From an uncultured Myxococcales bacterium (lineage in GTDB: Bacteria; Myxococcota_A; UBA9042): a stretch of 64,000 nt of DNA. Numbering within the stretch: position 1 is the stretch's first letter; every line of letters begins with the position of its first letter. Shown here one piece after another: positions 26,638-35,009 of the stretch. The position numbers were made by a program, and so were the translations under genes. The DNA lies in contig CAIXGW010000016.1 of NCBI GenBank assembly GCA_903919145.1, positions 49,367-113,366 of the forward strand. The letters are read 5' to 3'. Below the pieces are notes generated by a model, which saw only the letters and a program-made list of their open reading frames with translations, ran no database searches and was not told the origin of the DNA.

Positions 26638-28658
26638 GATTCTGGCTGCCACCGCGTCTACCAGAGCTGAGCCTGCGCACCAAGCTGCTGGTGCTGATCT
26701 CCAGCGTGACGTGCCTGATCCTCAGCGGTCAGACGCTGTTTTGGCTGTCGAGCGAGGTGACCTCGATTGACCGGCGGATCGTCGCCCAAGGCGTCATTCA
26801 GGCTCAGGGCGTCGCCACCGGCATTGCCGACCGTCTGGGCGCGACCGACGGCGCCCGGCTGGCCCAGATGCTGCAGCGCGTGGCCAAGGTCATTGACGTG
26901 GTCAGTCTAGAAATCTATGACGCGCAGGGATTCTTGCTGGCGCGCGCGGGGGCAGGCAGTGGCACTCCCGTCAAGATTACCCCGCTTGGCGTGTTTGAGC
27001 GGCCGCGCCCAGGCCCAGGGCTGGCTGGTTTGCTGGGCGGCAAAGTGGTCTATGCGGTGCAGGCGCCGATTGTCCGCGATGCAGCGGTGATTGGCCACGT
27101 CGCCCTGACCTACCGGTCCAGCGAAATCGCCGACAAGTCAGCCCGCCTCATCGCCGTGGCCCTGACCATGGCCGGGCTGTGGCTGGTCATTGGCGCAGGC
27201 CTGAGCACCTTCTATGTCCGCAGGATCACCAAGCCGCTGGCAGTGTTGACCGACGCCGCACTCAGGATTGCCGATGGCAAGGTCGAGTCCGTGCAGCTGG
27301 GCAAGGCGATCGGTGGCGATGAGATCGCGGTGTTGCATGGGGCATTTGCTAAACTTGTTGATGACTTGCGGGCGCAGATGCAGCAGAACAAGCAGCTGCT
27401 GGAGGTCCAGCGCCAGCTCAACGCCAGACTGCGCGAGCGGGTCGATGACATGAGCGACGACCTGCGGGCGCGGGTGGCGCACCTTCACGCGGTCATTGGC
27501 GGTCTGCAAGAAGGCGTCATTACCTGCGACCTGGAAGGCGATGTGCTGGACTACAACCCGGCGGCGACCCGCCATCTGGTGGGGCTGGCGCGGCTGGCGG
27601 CCGGCATGACGGTGGCCGAAATCACCGGTGTGGCCAGTGAGTTGGCACCGACGGTGCGAGAGGTTCTGGCCAGCGGCCGGCCGCGGCAATTAGAGTGGAC
27701 CGTGGCCAGCCAGGTGGGCCCGTGGGGCGCGGAGACGGCGGTCGACCGCAACTCAGTGGCTGGCGAGCGGACCATTGCCTTTACCGTGGCGCCGATTGCC
27801 CATGGCACCGCTGCTCCGGTGGGGGCCGTGGTGACGCTGCGCGACATGACCATAGCCCGCCTGGCCGAAGCCCGTCTGCGCCGCCACGACCGGTTGATTT
27901 CGCTGGGGACTATTGCCGCGGGGCTGGCCCATGAACTGGGCAATTGCATGCACGCCATCAACGGCTTTGCCACGCTGCTGTACCGCGACACGCCGGCCGA
28001 CGATCCGCGGCGCAAAGACGTCGCCACCATTCGCGACGAGAACCAGCGGGCCATTGACCTGCTAGAGCGCTTCTTGCAGTTCGCGCGGCCGCGGCGGGTG
28101 GCGGTCCGCAATGAGCCGGTGGCGGATCTGCTGAGCGAGACCCTGTCGCTGTGCGCCTACAAGCTGCGCAAGGCCAAGATCGAGGTCACCCAGCACCTGG
28201 ACGAACGCGCCGACACCGTGCGCTGCGACGGCCCGCTGCTGGTGCAGGTGCTGGTCAATCTGGTGCTCAATGCCTCAGACGCCATGGAGGGGCTGGAGGT
28301 CAGGCAGTTGCGGCTGCACGCCCGCCTGGTAGAGGGCGACAAAGTGGCGATCGAAGTGGCCGACAGCGGCGCCGGCATCGCCAAAGAGCACCTGGAGCGG
28401 ATCTTTGACCCGTTCTTTACCACCAAGGAGGCGACCGGCACGGGGCTAGGCCTGTCGATTGCCCATCAGATCGTCGATGCTCACCATGGCACCCTGACAG
28501 TCCACAGCTCGCCGGGCGCGGGTGCGACCTTTGTGGTCACCTTGCCAAGGAGCGCTGCCGCCGAAGGCGCTCTGGCAGAATCCAGTGCCGCAACCGACCA
28601 TCCGCCCAAGGCCGCAACGCCATTGGCTGCCGACCAGCACTGTGAGGTAGGGGCATGA
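26634..28658 (+). CDS. NtrB-like membrane sensor histidine kinase
   Basis: 674 residues from the GTG that overlaps the preceding stop (GTGA), with GAGAGGG upstream. Membrane segments at about 15-38 and 172-195 flank a periplasmic sensor. HAMP follows (196-248), then a coiled coil, a PAS-like domain (about 283-408), and HisKA with His433 in GLAHELGN. The ATPase domain has NLVLNASDAM, DSGAGI, FDPFFTTK and GTGLGLS. Its gene overlaps that of an NtrC-type regulator (ATGA), making a cognate pair. The sensor ligand is unknown; a redox-related signal is plausible because cytochrome genes precede it. Confidence 0.93.
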   Translation: MRFWLPPRLPELSLRTKLLVLISSVTCLILSGQTLFWLSSEVTSIDRRIVAQGVIQAQGVATGIADRLGATDGARLAQMLQRVAKVIDVVSLEIYDAQGFLLARAGAGSGTPVKITPLGVFERPRPGPGLAGLLGGKVVYAVQAPIVRDAAVIGHVALTYRSSEIADKSARLIAVALTMAGLWLVIGAGLSTFYVRRITKPLAVLTDAALRIADGKVESVQLGKAIGGDEIAVLHGAFAKLVDDLRAQMQQNKQLLEVQRQLNARLRERVDDMSDDLRARVAHLHAVIGGLQEGVITCDLEGDVLDYNPAATRHLVGLARLAAGMTVAEITGVASELAPTVREVLASGRPRQLEWTVASQVGPWGAETAVDRNSVAGERTIAFTVAPIAHGTAAPVGAVVTLRDMTIARLAEARLRRHDRLISLGTIAAGLAHELGNCMHAINGFATLLYRDTPADDPRRKDVATIRDENQRAIDLLERFLQFARPRRVAVRNEPVADLLSETLSLCAYKLRKAKIEVTQHLDERADTVRCDGPLLVQVLVNLVLNASDAMEGLEVRQLRLHARLVEGDKVAIEVADSGAGIAKEHLERIFDPFFTTKEATGTGLGLSIAHQIVDAHHGTLTVHSSPGAGATFVVTLPRSAAAEGALAESSAATDHPPKAATPLAADQHCEVGA

Positions 28659-30034
28659 AGAAGCCAGTCGTATTGTTCATTGACGACCAGCAGTCGGCCC
28701 GCGACCTGTTCATCCGCCTGCTGGACCCAGCGCGCTATCAGCCGGTGGTGGCCCCCGGAGTCAAGGCGGCAGAGGACTACCTGCGCACCGGTCCAGCCGA
28801 TGTGGTGGTCACCGACCTGCGCATGCCCGATGTCGACGGGCTGGAGGGCTTGGAGCGGCTGCACGCCATCGACGCAGACCTGCCCGTAGTGCTTATCACC
28901 GCTTTTGGCACGGTAGAGACCGCCGTGGAGGCCATGAAGCGCGGGGCCTTTGACTACCTGCGCAAGCCTTTTGACCCCGGCGAGCTGGAGATCGTCATTG
29001 ACCGGGCCCTGCAGCACCGTCAGCTTTTGCAGGAAAACAAACACCTGCGCTCCCAGGTAGCGCGCAACTCTACCTCGGCCGCCATCGTCTGCGATGCCCC
29101 GGCGATGTTGCCGGTCATTCGGCTGATTTCGCGGGTGGCCGGTTCAGATGCGTCGGTGCTCATGCTCGGCGAAAGCGGCACCGGCAAAGACGTGTTTGCC
29201 CAGCAGATCCGCAAGCTCAGCCACCGCGCGGCGGCGCCGTTTGTGTCGATCAACTGCAGTGCGATTCCCGAGCATCTGCTAGAGAGCGAGCTGTTTGGTC
29301 ACGAAAAGGGCGCGTTTTCAGGGGCCAATACCGCGCGAGACGGCTTCTTTGCCGAGGCAGACGGCGGCACGCTATTTCTGGACGAAATCGGCGACATGAG
29401 CCTGGCGCTGCAGCCCAAGCTGCTTAGGGTGCTGCAAAACGGCGAGTACTACCGCGTTGGCAGTCGGCGCCTGGCCAAGACCGATGTGCGGCTGGTCTCT
29501 GCCTCCAACCAGGCCATGGAGGACCTGGTCGAGCGCGGTCAGTTCCGCCGCGACTTGTACTACCGCATCAACACCGTGCGCATCGATCTGCCACCGCTGC
29601 GCCAGCGCATGGAGGATCTGCCCAAGCTGGCCGAGCTGTTTTTGGCCAAGGCCCGCGAGCGCGATCCCGGGCTGCCATCGCGGTGGTCGGCCGCGGCGCT
29701 GCAGGCGTTGATGGCTTACCACTGGCCTGGCAATGTCAGAGAGTTGCAGCACATGGTCCAGCGGGCCGCGCTGGTGACCGATGGAGACGTGATCCAGCCA
29801 GAAGCCTTGCCCGAGGCGCTGCAGCATAGCCCGGCCGCAAAAGGCCTGCACGTGGCCGAGGATCTGCCCTTCAAGGAAGCCAAGAAATCCTTTGAGCACT
29901 CCTATTTCAGTAGGCTCCTGGACCGCAGCGGCCACAACGTGCAGCGCGCGGCAGACGCAGCCGGCCTGCACCGCAGCACTCTGTATGAGAAACTGGCCGC
30001 GCTGGGCATTGCCACCGAGGGCGAGAGCAGCTGA
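28655..30034 (+). CDS. NtrC-family sigma-54-dependent response regulator
   Basis: 459 residues in three domains. The receiver has acidic residues D10/D11, phospho-acceptor Asp54 in VVTDLRMP and Lys104. The AAA+ domain has Walker A GESGTGKD (about 172-179), the sigma-54 contact loop GAFSGA (about 219-224, Ser for the usual Thr) and Walker [10 protein letters not shown]. The C-terminal Fis-type helix-turn-helix ([22 protein letters not shown]) binds DNA. All parts needed to activate sigma-54 promoters are present. The targets are probably the sigma-54 element at 22208 and others; this is inference from proximity. Confidence 0.94.
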   Translation: MKKPVVLFIDDQQSARDLFIRLLDPARYQPVVAPGVKAAEDYLRTGPADVVVTDLRMPDVDGLEGLERLHAIDADLPVVLITAFGTVETAVEAMKRGAFDYLRKPFDPGELEIVIDRALQHRQLLQENKHLRSQVARNSTSAAIVCDAPAMLPVIRLISRVAGSDASVLMLGESGTGKDVFAQQIRKLSHRAAAPFVSINCSAIPEHLLESELFGHEKGAFSGANTARDGFFAEADGGTLFLDEIGDMSLALQPKLLRVLQNGEYYRVGSRRLAKTDVRLVSASNQAMEDLVERGQFRRDLYYRINTVRIDLPPLRQRMEDLPKLAELFLAKARERDPGLPSRWSAAALQALMAYHWPGNVRELQHMVQRAALVTDGDVIQPEALPEALQHSPAAKGLHVAEDLPFKEAKKSFEHSYFSRLLDRSGHNVQRAADAAGLHRSTLYEKLAALGIATEGESS

Positions 30035-30060
30035 TTTTGCCAGCGGCCCGCGCCGCGACC

Positions 30061-30088
30061 TTGACTGTGCCGCCGGCCGCCGCAGAAT
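30061..30088 (+). promoter_or_regulatory. Possible promoter abutting the radical SAM start
   Basis: TTGACT, 16 bases, CAGAAT, with the -10 box ending seven bases before the ATG. If used, the mRNA would be almost leaderless. It could instead be a chance match and the gene part of the upstream operon. Confidence 0.3.
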
Positions 30089-30094
30089 CGGCAG

Positions 30095-31447
30095 ATGAAG
30101 TTGCTCCTTGCCGATCCCCCAGAGATGTTCCTGCAAGGGCAGGGCGCTACCCGTCAGGTGCAGCCGCTGGGCTTGGCCTACGTGGGGGCGGCGGTGGCCG
30201 ACCTTGCGCAAGTGCGCTTCTTGCTTCCAGATACCCGCGCCTATCTCGGCAGCGACCCGTGGCAGGAACTGGCCGACGCCATCGCGGCCGAGCGCCCCGA
30301 CGTCCTGGGACTGACCGCGGTGACCGCCAACTACGCCGCGGCGGCCCGGCTGGCCGAGGTGGCGCGCCAGGTCCGGCCCGGCCTGCTGGTGGTCCTGGGC
30401 GGGGTGCACGCTTCGACCGAGCCCGAGGCGGCGCTGCGCGGGGCCCCGGCCGTGGACCTGGTCGTTCGCGGCGAGGGCGAGCAGACCCTGCGCGAGATCC
30501 TGATGGCTTGGCAGCAGCAAGGCCTGCGCCGCCCCCAGTGGGCCGACATTCCCGGGGTGTGGTACCGCGACGGCGACCAGGTGCGCGCCGCCTTGCCGCG
30601 GCCGCCCAGCGCCGACCTGGACGCCTTGCCGCTGCCACTGCGCGAAGGATTGGTGTGGCAAGCCGATGTCCAGCCGGCGTTCTACCAAGCGCTGATTACC
30701 CTGCGGGGCTGCCCGTACCAGTGCATCTACTGCGCGGTGCCCTCCCTTGACAGTGCCCGGACCCGCTACCGCTCTGCCGCCAACGTGATGGCAGAGGTCG
30801 ATCAGCTGCGAGACCGCTATGGCGCCAACTACCTTTTCTTTCACGATAGCGTCTTTACCCTGCACCGCCGCAGGACTCTGGAGCTGGCGGAGCTGCTGGC
30901 TCAGGCGCCCCGACCCACGCCATTTTGCATCCAGACGCGCGCCGACCGTTTGGACCAGCAGGTGTTGGACGCCTTGGTCAAAGCCGGGCTGCACCAGGTG
31001 TTTTTTGGCATCGAGTCGGGGGACCCCTACTCCCTAGAGCAGATCCGCAAGGCCATGCCGCTGGCCGTGATTCGCGACGCCGTCCACCGGGTTCAGCAGG
31101 CCGGCGTGCGCTGCAGCGGCTTCTTCATGATTGGCTGGCCGTGGGACAACGAGGCGAGCATCGCCCGATCCTTGGACTTTGCCGAGACGCTGCCCCTGGA
31201 CGCCATCAGCCTGTTCTCTGCCACGCCGCTGCCGGGCACCGAGCTGTGGCGCCTCAGTCAAAACCGCGCGGTGCCAAGCTCGGTGGACTTCCGCCAGCCC
31301 CAGGTCAACGTGACCAGCATGGCCGATGGCGTCTATGCCCAGGTCTTTGCCGCGGCCAGTCAACGCGTTGAGCAGTTCAACCAGCGGCAAATGGCGCTGC
31401 GCTGGACGGCGCCGACCTGGCAAACCCTGCACCAGCAGCCAGGGTAG
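30095..31447 (+). CDS. B12-binding-domain radical SAM protein
   Basis: 450 residues. Residues 1-140 form a cobalamin-binding-type Rossmann domain (PPEMFLQGQG, GLTAVTANY, GGVHAST) and about 190-400 the radical SAM domain. The 4Fe-4S motif is RGCPYQCIYC (CxxxCxxC) and is intact. The GIESGDP motif is typical of the BchE/MiaB-like class E radical SAM group. Such enzymes methylate or rearrange unactivated carbons; the substrate cannot be read from sequence. It follows the two-component operon by 60 bases and is convergent with dinB. Confidence 0.88.
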   Translation: MKLLLADPPEMFLQGQGATRQVQPLGLAYVGAAVADLAQVRFLLPDTRAYLGSDPWQELADAIAAERPDVLGLTAVTANYAAAARLAEVARQVRPGLLVVLGGVHASTEPEAALRGAPAVDLVVRGEGEQTLREILMAWQQQGLRRPQWADIPGVWYRDGDQVRAALPRPPSADLDALPLPLREGLVWQADVQPAFYQALITLRGCPYQCIYCAVPSLDSARTRYRSAANVMAEVDQLRDRYGANYLFFHDSVFTLHRRRTLELAELLAQAPRPTPFCIQTRADRLDQQVLDALVKAGLHQVFFGIESGDPYSLEQIRKAMPLAVIRDAVHRVQQAGVRCSGFFMIGWPWDNEASIARSLDFAETLPLDAISLFSATPLPGTELWRLSQNRAVPSSVDFRQPQVNVTSMADGVYAQVFAAASQRVEQFNQRQMALRWTAPTWQTLHQQPG

Positions 31448-31479
31448 GTGCCTGCGGTTCCAAGGCGGGCCTTCTCTTG

Positions 31480-31703
31480 GAGGGTGTTTGCGTTTCAACC
31501 CGGCTGCTGAAGCAGCGGGCTATCATGACGCCGTCTGCCTCCGCAGACGGCCAGACCGGGCCGCCCGTGAAGACGGGCGGCGCGATGATAGCCCGCCAAT
31601 TCATTGGCCGGGCGAATTCTTGGCAAGCCACAGAGCTCGCAATTGCTGGTAAATCTCGAGTCCGCGCCCGCCGACGGCACGGAGGTCTTATGTAAACACC
31701 CTC
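31480..31703. repeat. 224-bp inverted-repeat element with nested hairpins
   Basis: Bounded by a perfect 10-bp inverted repeat, GAGGGTGTTT at the left and AAACACCCTC at the right, the latter ending directly at the dinB stop codon. Inside are a GCTGCT/AGCAGC hairpin and a three-way junction: outer stem GGGCTATCAT/ATGATAGCCC enclosing GCCGTCTGC/GCAGACGGC and CCGCCCGT/ACGGGCGG. A GCCAAT/ATTGGC hairpin follows. There is no ORF of its own. It looks like a small non-autonomous mobile or structured repeat. CTCTT occurs at both edges but does not clearly make a target duplication. Confidence 0.6.
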
Positions 31704-32795
31704 TTACGCACGGTCGCCAAAGGGCAAGATCAATTGCCTAGAGTGCTTGGGCTCTTTGACTTCTGGGCCCAGGCCGCTGGCCGACACCCCCAGCAGGCGG
31801 ATGGGGCGACGGCCGACTTCGGTGGAGGTCCTGAGCAGCTCCAGCGCAGCGGCCACCAGCTGGGGCGAGTCGTCGGTGGCGGCGGCAAAAGTCCGGCTGC
31901 GGGTGATCGAGGTAAAGTCGGCGTACTTGACCTTGAGGGTCAGCGTCCTCGCCGGCTTGCCCAGGCGGCGCAGGTCGGCCGCCACCTCGTCGGCCAGGTC
32001 AGCGGCCAAGCGCCCCAGCGCCGCAGCGTCGGTGGAGTCGTGGGCCAAAGTTGTCTCAGAGCCAACGCTTTTTCGCTCATGGTGGCTGCACACCGGGCGG
32101 TCATCGCGGCCGTGCGCCAGCTCGACCAGGAAATGGGCAAAGGAGCCGACAATGGCCTCTACATCGCTGAGCGGCGCCGCGCGCAGGTCGGCGGTGGTGT
32201 GAAACCCCGCGGCAGTCAAACGCTTGGCAGTCACTGGCCCGACCCCCCACAGCCTGTCAATGCTCAAGCGTGCCACAAACTCGCCGACCCGGTGCGGCGG
32301 CACGACCACCAGGCCGTTGGGCTTGTGGAGGTCGCTGGCCACCTTGGCAATGAACTTGTTGGGGCCGACTCCGGCCGAGGCGGTCAGCTGCAGCTCGCTG
32401 CGGATTCGCTCTTTGAGGTGCATGGCAATGCGGGTGGCCGAGGCCTCGCCCAGCAGGTTCTCGGTCACGTCGAGGTAGGCCTCGTCTAGAGACAAGGGCT
32501 CCACCAGCGGCGTAGCCGACAGGAAGATCGCTCTGATCTGCCTGCTGATGTCCGCATAGTGGCCGATGCGCGGCGTCAGAAACACCGCCTGGGGGCACAG
32601 CCGCTGGGCCTTGGCGCAGCTCATCGCCGAGCGCACGCCGTACTGCCGCGCCAGGTACGAAGCCGAGCACACCACCGCTCGGCTGGCCGGATCACCACCG
32701 ACAATCAGCGGAACATCGCGCAATTCCGGGCGATCGCGCTGCTCTACCGAGGCGTAGTAGGCGTCCATGTCGATGTGGATGATCTTGCGCTGCAT
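31704..32795 (-). CDS. dinB: DNA polymerase IV
   Basis: Y-family translesion polymerase, 363 residues, a normal length. Catalytic acidic residues sit in HIDMDAYYASVE and SLDEAYLDVT. The helix-hairpin-helix segment (LWGVGPVTAKRL) and little-finger domain follow. The C-terminus ends with QLILPF, a sliding-clamp binding motif, so interaction with DnaN is expected. No LexA-like operator was recognised upstream, where an inverted-repeat element begins about 60 bases away. Confidence 0.95.
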   Translation of the reverse strand: MQRKIIHIDMDAYYASVEQRDRPELRDVPLIVGGDPASRAVVCSASYLARQYGVRSAMSCAKAQRLCPQAVFLTPRIGHYADISRQIRAIFLSATPLVEPLSLDEAYLDVTENLLGEASATRIAMHLKERIRSELQLTASAGVGPNKFIAKVASDLHKPNGLVVVPPHRVGEFVARLSIDRLWGVGPVTAKRLTAAGFHTTADLRAAPLSDVEAIVGSFAHFLVELAHGRDDRPVCSHHERKSVGSETTLAHDSTDAAALGRLAADLADEVAADLRRLGKPARTLTLKVKYADFTSITRSRTFAAATDDSPQLVAAALELLRTSTEVGRRPIRLLGVSASGLGPEVKEPKHSRQLILPFGDRA

Positions 32796-32854
32796 CGTTG
32801 GATTCGCACCGCGGCTGCGGGCAGCCCAAGCGTACCGGTTTGGGGTTCAGGGCA

Positions 32855-33063
32855 CTAGGAGCCTGTCGGGATAATCCCCGCCAGGCTCCGTGCCAGTTTG
32901 CGTCTTTTCAGTCGGGCAAGAAATATTGGAAGTGAATTCCAATATTTCGCCCGCCTGGGCGCTCGCAAGACGATCGCCCTAGGACCCTGTCGGATGCTGC
33001 AGCTGATTCAATAGTTTTAACGAGTTATCCGTAGGCGACGGCATTACTCCGACAGGCTCCTAG
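32855..33063. repeat. MITE-like element with IS5-type ends
   Basis: The left end CTAGGAGCCTGTCGG and right end CCGACAGGCTCCTAG are perfect 15-bp inverted repeats, extending with mismatches to about 20 bp of GAGCCTGTCGG-TAAT. The outer CTAG on both sides would fit a YTAR-type 4-bp target duplication, as in IS5-family elements. Inside is a 12-bp hairpin (GAAATATTGGAA/TTCCAATATTTC, five-base loop). A third, direct copy of the end, CTAGGACCCTGTCGGA, lies at 32979-32994. No transposase is present. It fills most of the 405-base gap between dinB and the endopeptidase gene; I see no gene in that gap. Confidence 0.65.
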
Positions 33064-33200
33064 CCTATAGGGCGGTCACGCGCCTGGGCTATGGGCCAGA
33101 GCCATGCTGCGCTGCAGCCGGGCGCCCTGCAGGCCCCAAACCTCTGACAGCCGCGGATCGCGCCTTGACCGCTGGCGAGCCCCTGGGCCTTTCTGCAGGG

Positions 33201-34091
33201 TCAGTCCACGCAACCCGGTCGGTCGGTCTCTGGGCAGCGAAACCTGACGTGCAGGTGGTCCGCATGGCCGGCAGCGTGGCGAATCAGGCCCTGGGGTGTC
33301 GACTTGGCGGCCGGGTACTGAAAGATGGGCTCCAGCTGCCGCTCGCTGTAGCCGTGGTCCAGCAGATCCTGGTAGAGCACCGCCTGCAGGTCATAGTCCA
33401 TGAACACAAAGCCCAACCGGCCGCTCGCCAGCCAGGCATCCAGCAGGGTCCACAGCCGCTCGGTGTCCAGCGTGCTGGCGTCTGTCGGCAGAAACTGGCG
33501 GGCGCCGCGGTCCGTGCGCGGATAGCCCAGGTCGACGTCGCGGCCGCTCTGGTGCGACTTGTGGGGCGGGTAGAAGCCGCCTTCTGGCTTGGAGATGGCG
33601 CCAATGACCAGCGGCGGACTGCCGGGAAACTGCTCGGCCATCTGCGCCGCGCCCCACTGCAGCAGCGCCACGGTCTCATCGGTGCCGTAGCCGTTCTTGT
33701 TGGTCGAGACGTAGCCCGGCCCGGCAGCGGCGATCCGGCACGGCGACTCCAGAGAGCCAGAGGTCACGCCGCCCACAGACAGAGAAGGACCGTCGCGCTC
33801 GCCCTGGTTGGCGCAGCGCGGTGCCGGCAGCGCCAACAGGAGCTCTTTTTGCCCCGCCTGCCCGCCTGCTGCCCGCGGCCGGATCCGCCCCTGGATGACT
33901 TCTACCGCGCTGTCGACCACGCCGTCATCCAGCTCAGGCTGGTTGGCAAATTCCATGCGGTCAAAGCCCGGCTCGCGCCTGGGAGTACTGCAGCCGTGAC
34001 ACCCCAGGGCCATAGCAACGGAGCATAAACTCAAAAGAAGCTTGAATGCCCCAGGCTGCTGGGCCCCCAAAGCGCTAGGTAGCTGCGTCAT
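33201..34091 (-). CDS. MepA-type murein endopeptidase, lipoprotein
   Basis: 296 residues resembling penicillin-insensitive murein endopeptidases (peptidase family M74). Zinc-ligand motifs are SHQSGRDVDLGY and GHADHLHVRF. The N-terminus has a hydrophobic stretch followed by ALGCHGC, so a lipid anchor is probable. It should cleave peptidoglycan cross-links in the periplasm. The ATG lies within the last codons of rapZ (17-base overlap in another frame), so it is translationally linked to rapZ and rpoN. Confidence 0.82.
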   Translation of the reverse strand: MTQLPSALGAQQPGAFKLLLSLCSVAMALGCHGCSTPRREPGFDRMEFANQPELDDGVVDSAVEVIQGRIRPRAAGGQAGQKELLLALPAPRCANQGERDGPSLSVGGVTSGSLESPCRIAAAGPGYVSTNKNGYGTDETVALLQWGAAQMAEQFPGSPPLVIGAISKPEGGFYPPHKSHQSGRDVDLGYPRTDRGARQFLPTDASTLDTERLWTLLDAWLASGRLGFVFMDYDLQAVLYQDLLDHGYSERQLEPIFQYPAAKSTPQGLIRHAAGHADHLHVRFRCPETDRPGCVD

Positions 34092-34986
34092 TGGCCAGCT
34101 TGGCGTTGCGGTGGGTCACCGTTACCCGCCCCAGGCTGAGGCTGCGCAGGTGAACGGCTATGGCCTCGGCCAGGGCGACCGATCGGTGCTGGCCGCCGGT
34201 GCAGCCAATCGCGACCGTCACCAGCGCGCGCCCCTCGTTGGCGTGGAGGGGTAGGGTGAAATCAAGTAGTTGCGTCATGTGCATCAGCGCTTCTTGGCCG
34301 CCGCGCTGCCACACAAACTCGGCGACCGCCCCATCGACGCCAGAGAGAGCGGCCAGCTCTGGCACAAAGTAGGGATTGGCCAGGTAGCGCACGTCGAACA
34401 CGTAGTCGGCATCCCGCGGCATGCCGTGCTTAAAGCCAAAGCTCTCAATCGCCACTTGCAGCCGCAGCTCGCTGGACAGCTCTACATCAAACAAGCGCTG
34501 CACGTGTCGCTTGAGCTGATGGATGTTCATGTCAGAGGTGTCAATGACCAGGGTGGTCCGCTCTCGCACTTCCAGCATGACCGCGCGTTCTTGGCGGATG
34601 GCCTCGGTAATCGTGCCGGCCTGCCAGATTGGGTGCTTGCGGCGGGTCTCGGCAAAGCGCCGGACCAGCACATCGTCGGCACAGTCCAGAAACAAGAAGG
34701 TCGGCAGAACTCCCTTGGCGGCCAGGTGCTCCACAGCTTGGTTCAGGTCGCCCAGCAGCTGGCCGGCGCGGATGTCGATGCCCACTGCCACCGGCGTCGA
34801 GGTCAGCCGCTCGTGCAGCGTGTCCACCAGGGTAGGCAGCAGCACCGCCGGCAGGTTGTCTACGCAGTAGTAGCCCAGATCCTCTAAGGCGCGCAGACAG
34901 GTAGAGCGCCCAGAGCCGCTGATGCCCGTGACCACCAACACCCGCGAGACGCTTTCTTCGCCGCTAGTCTGTAGAGCACCCGTCAT
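34075..34986 (-). CDS. rapZ: RNase adapter protein / nucleotide-binding regulator
   Basis: RapZ/YvcJ family, 303 residues from the ATG 23 bases after rpoN; the longer ORF would overlap rpoN. The P-loop reads GISGSGRST, with Arg at the Walker lysine as in some actinobacterial members, followed by EDLGYYCVDNLP. The C-terminal domain has the conserved GCTGGQHRSVALAEAI. In E. coli RapZ steers small-RNA decay for cell-wall amino sugar synthesis; here the genes hpf, ptsN and npr usually found between rpoN and rapZ are missing. Confidence 0.92.
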   Translation of the reverse strand: MTGALQTSGEESVSRVLVVTGISGSGRSTCLRALEDLGYYCVDNLPAVLLPTLVDTLHERLTSTPVAVGIDIRAGQLLGDLNQAVEHLAAKGVLPTFLFLDCADDVLVRRFAETRRKHPIWQAGTITEAIRQERAVMLEVRERTTLVIDTSDMNIHQLKRHVQRLFDVELSSELRLQVAIESFGFKHGMPRDADYVFDVRYLANPYFVPELAALSGVDGAVAEFVWQRGGQEALMHMTQLLDFTLPLHANEGRALVTVAIGCTGGQHRSVALAEAIAVHLRSLSLGRVTVTHRNAKLANDAAT

Positions 34987-35009
34987 GGCCGCCCGTCGAT
35001 CGGGCAAGG

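Noticed and set aside
29372-30994. 540-residue minus-strand ORF
   Set aside because: Antisense shadow of the regulator and radical SAM genes, both of which are clearly real.
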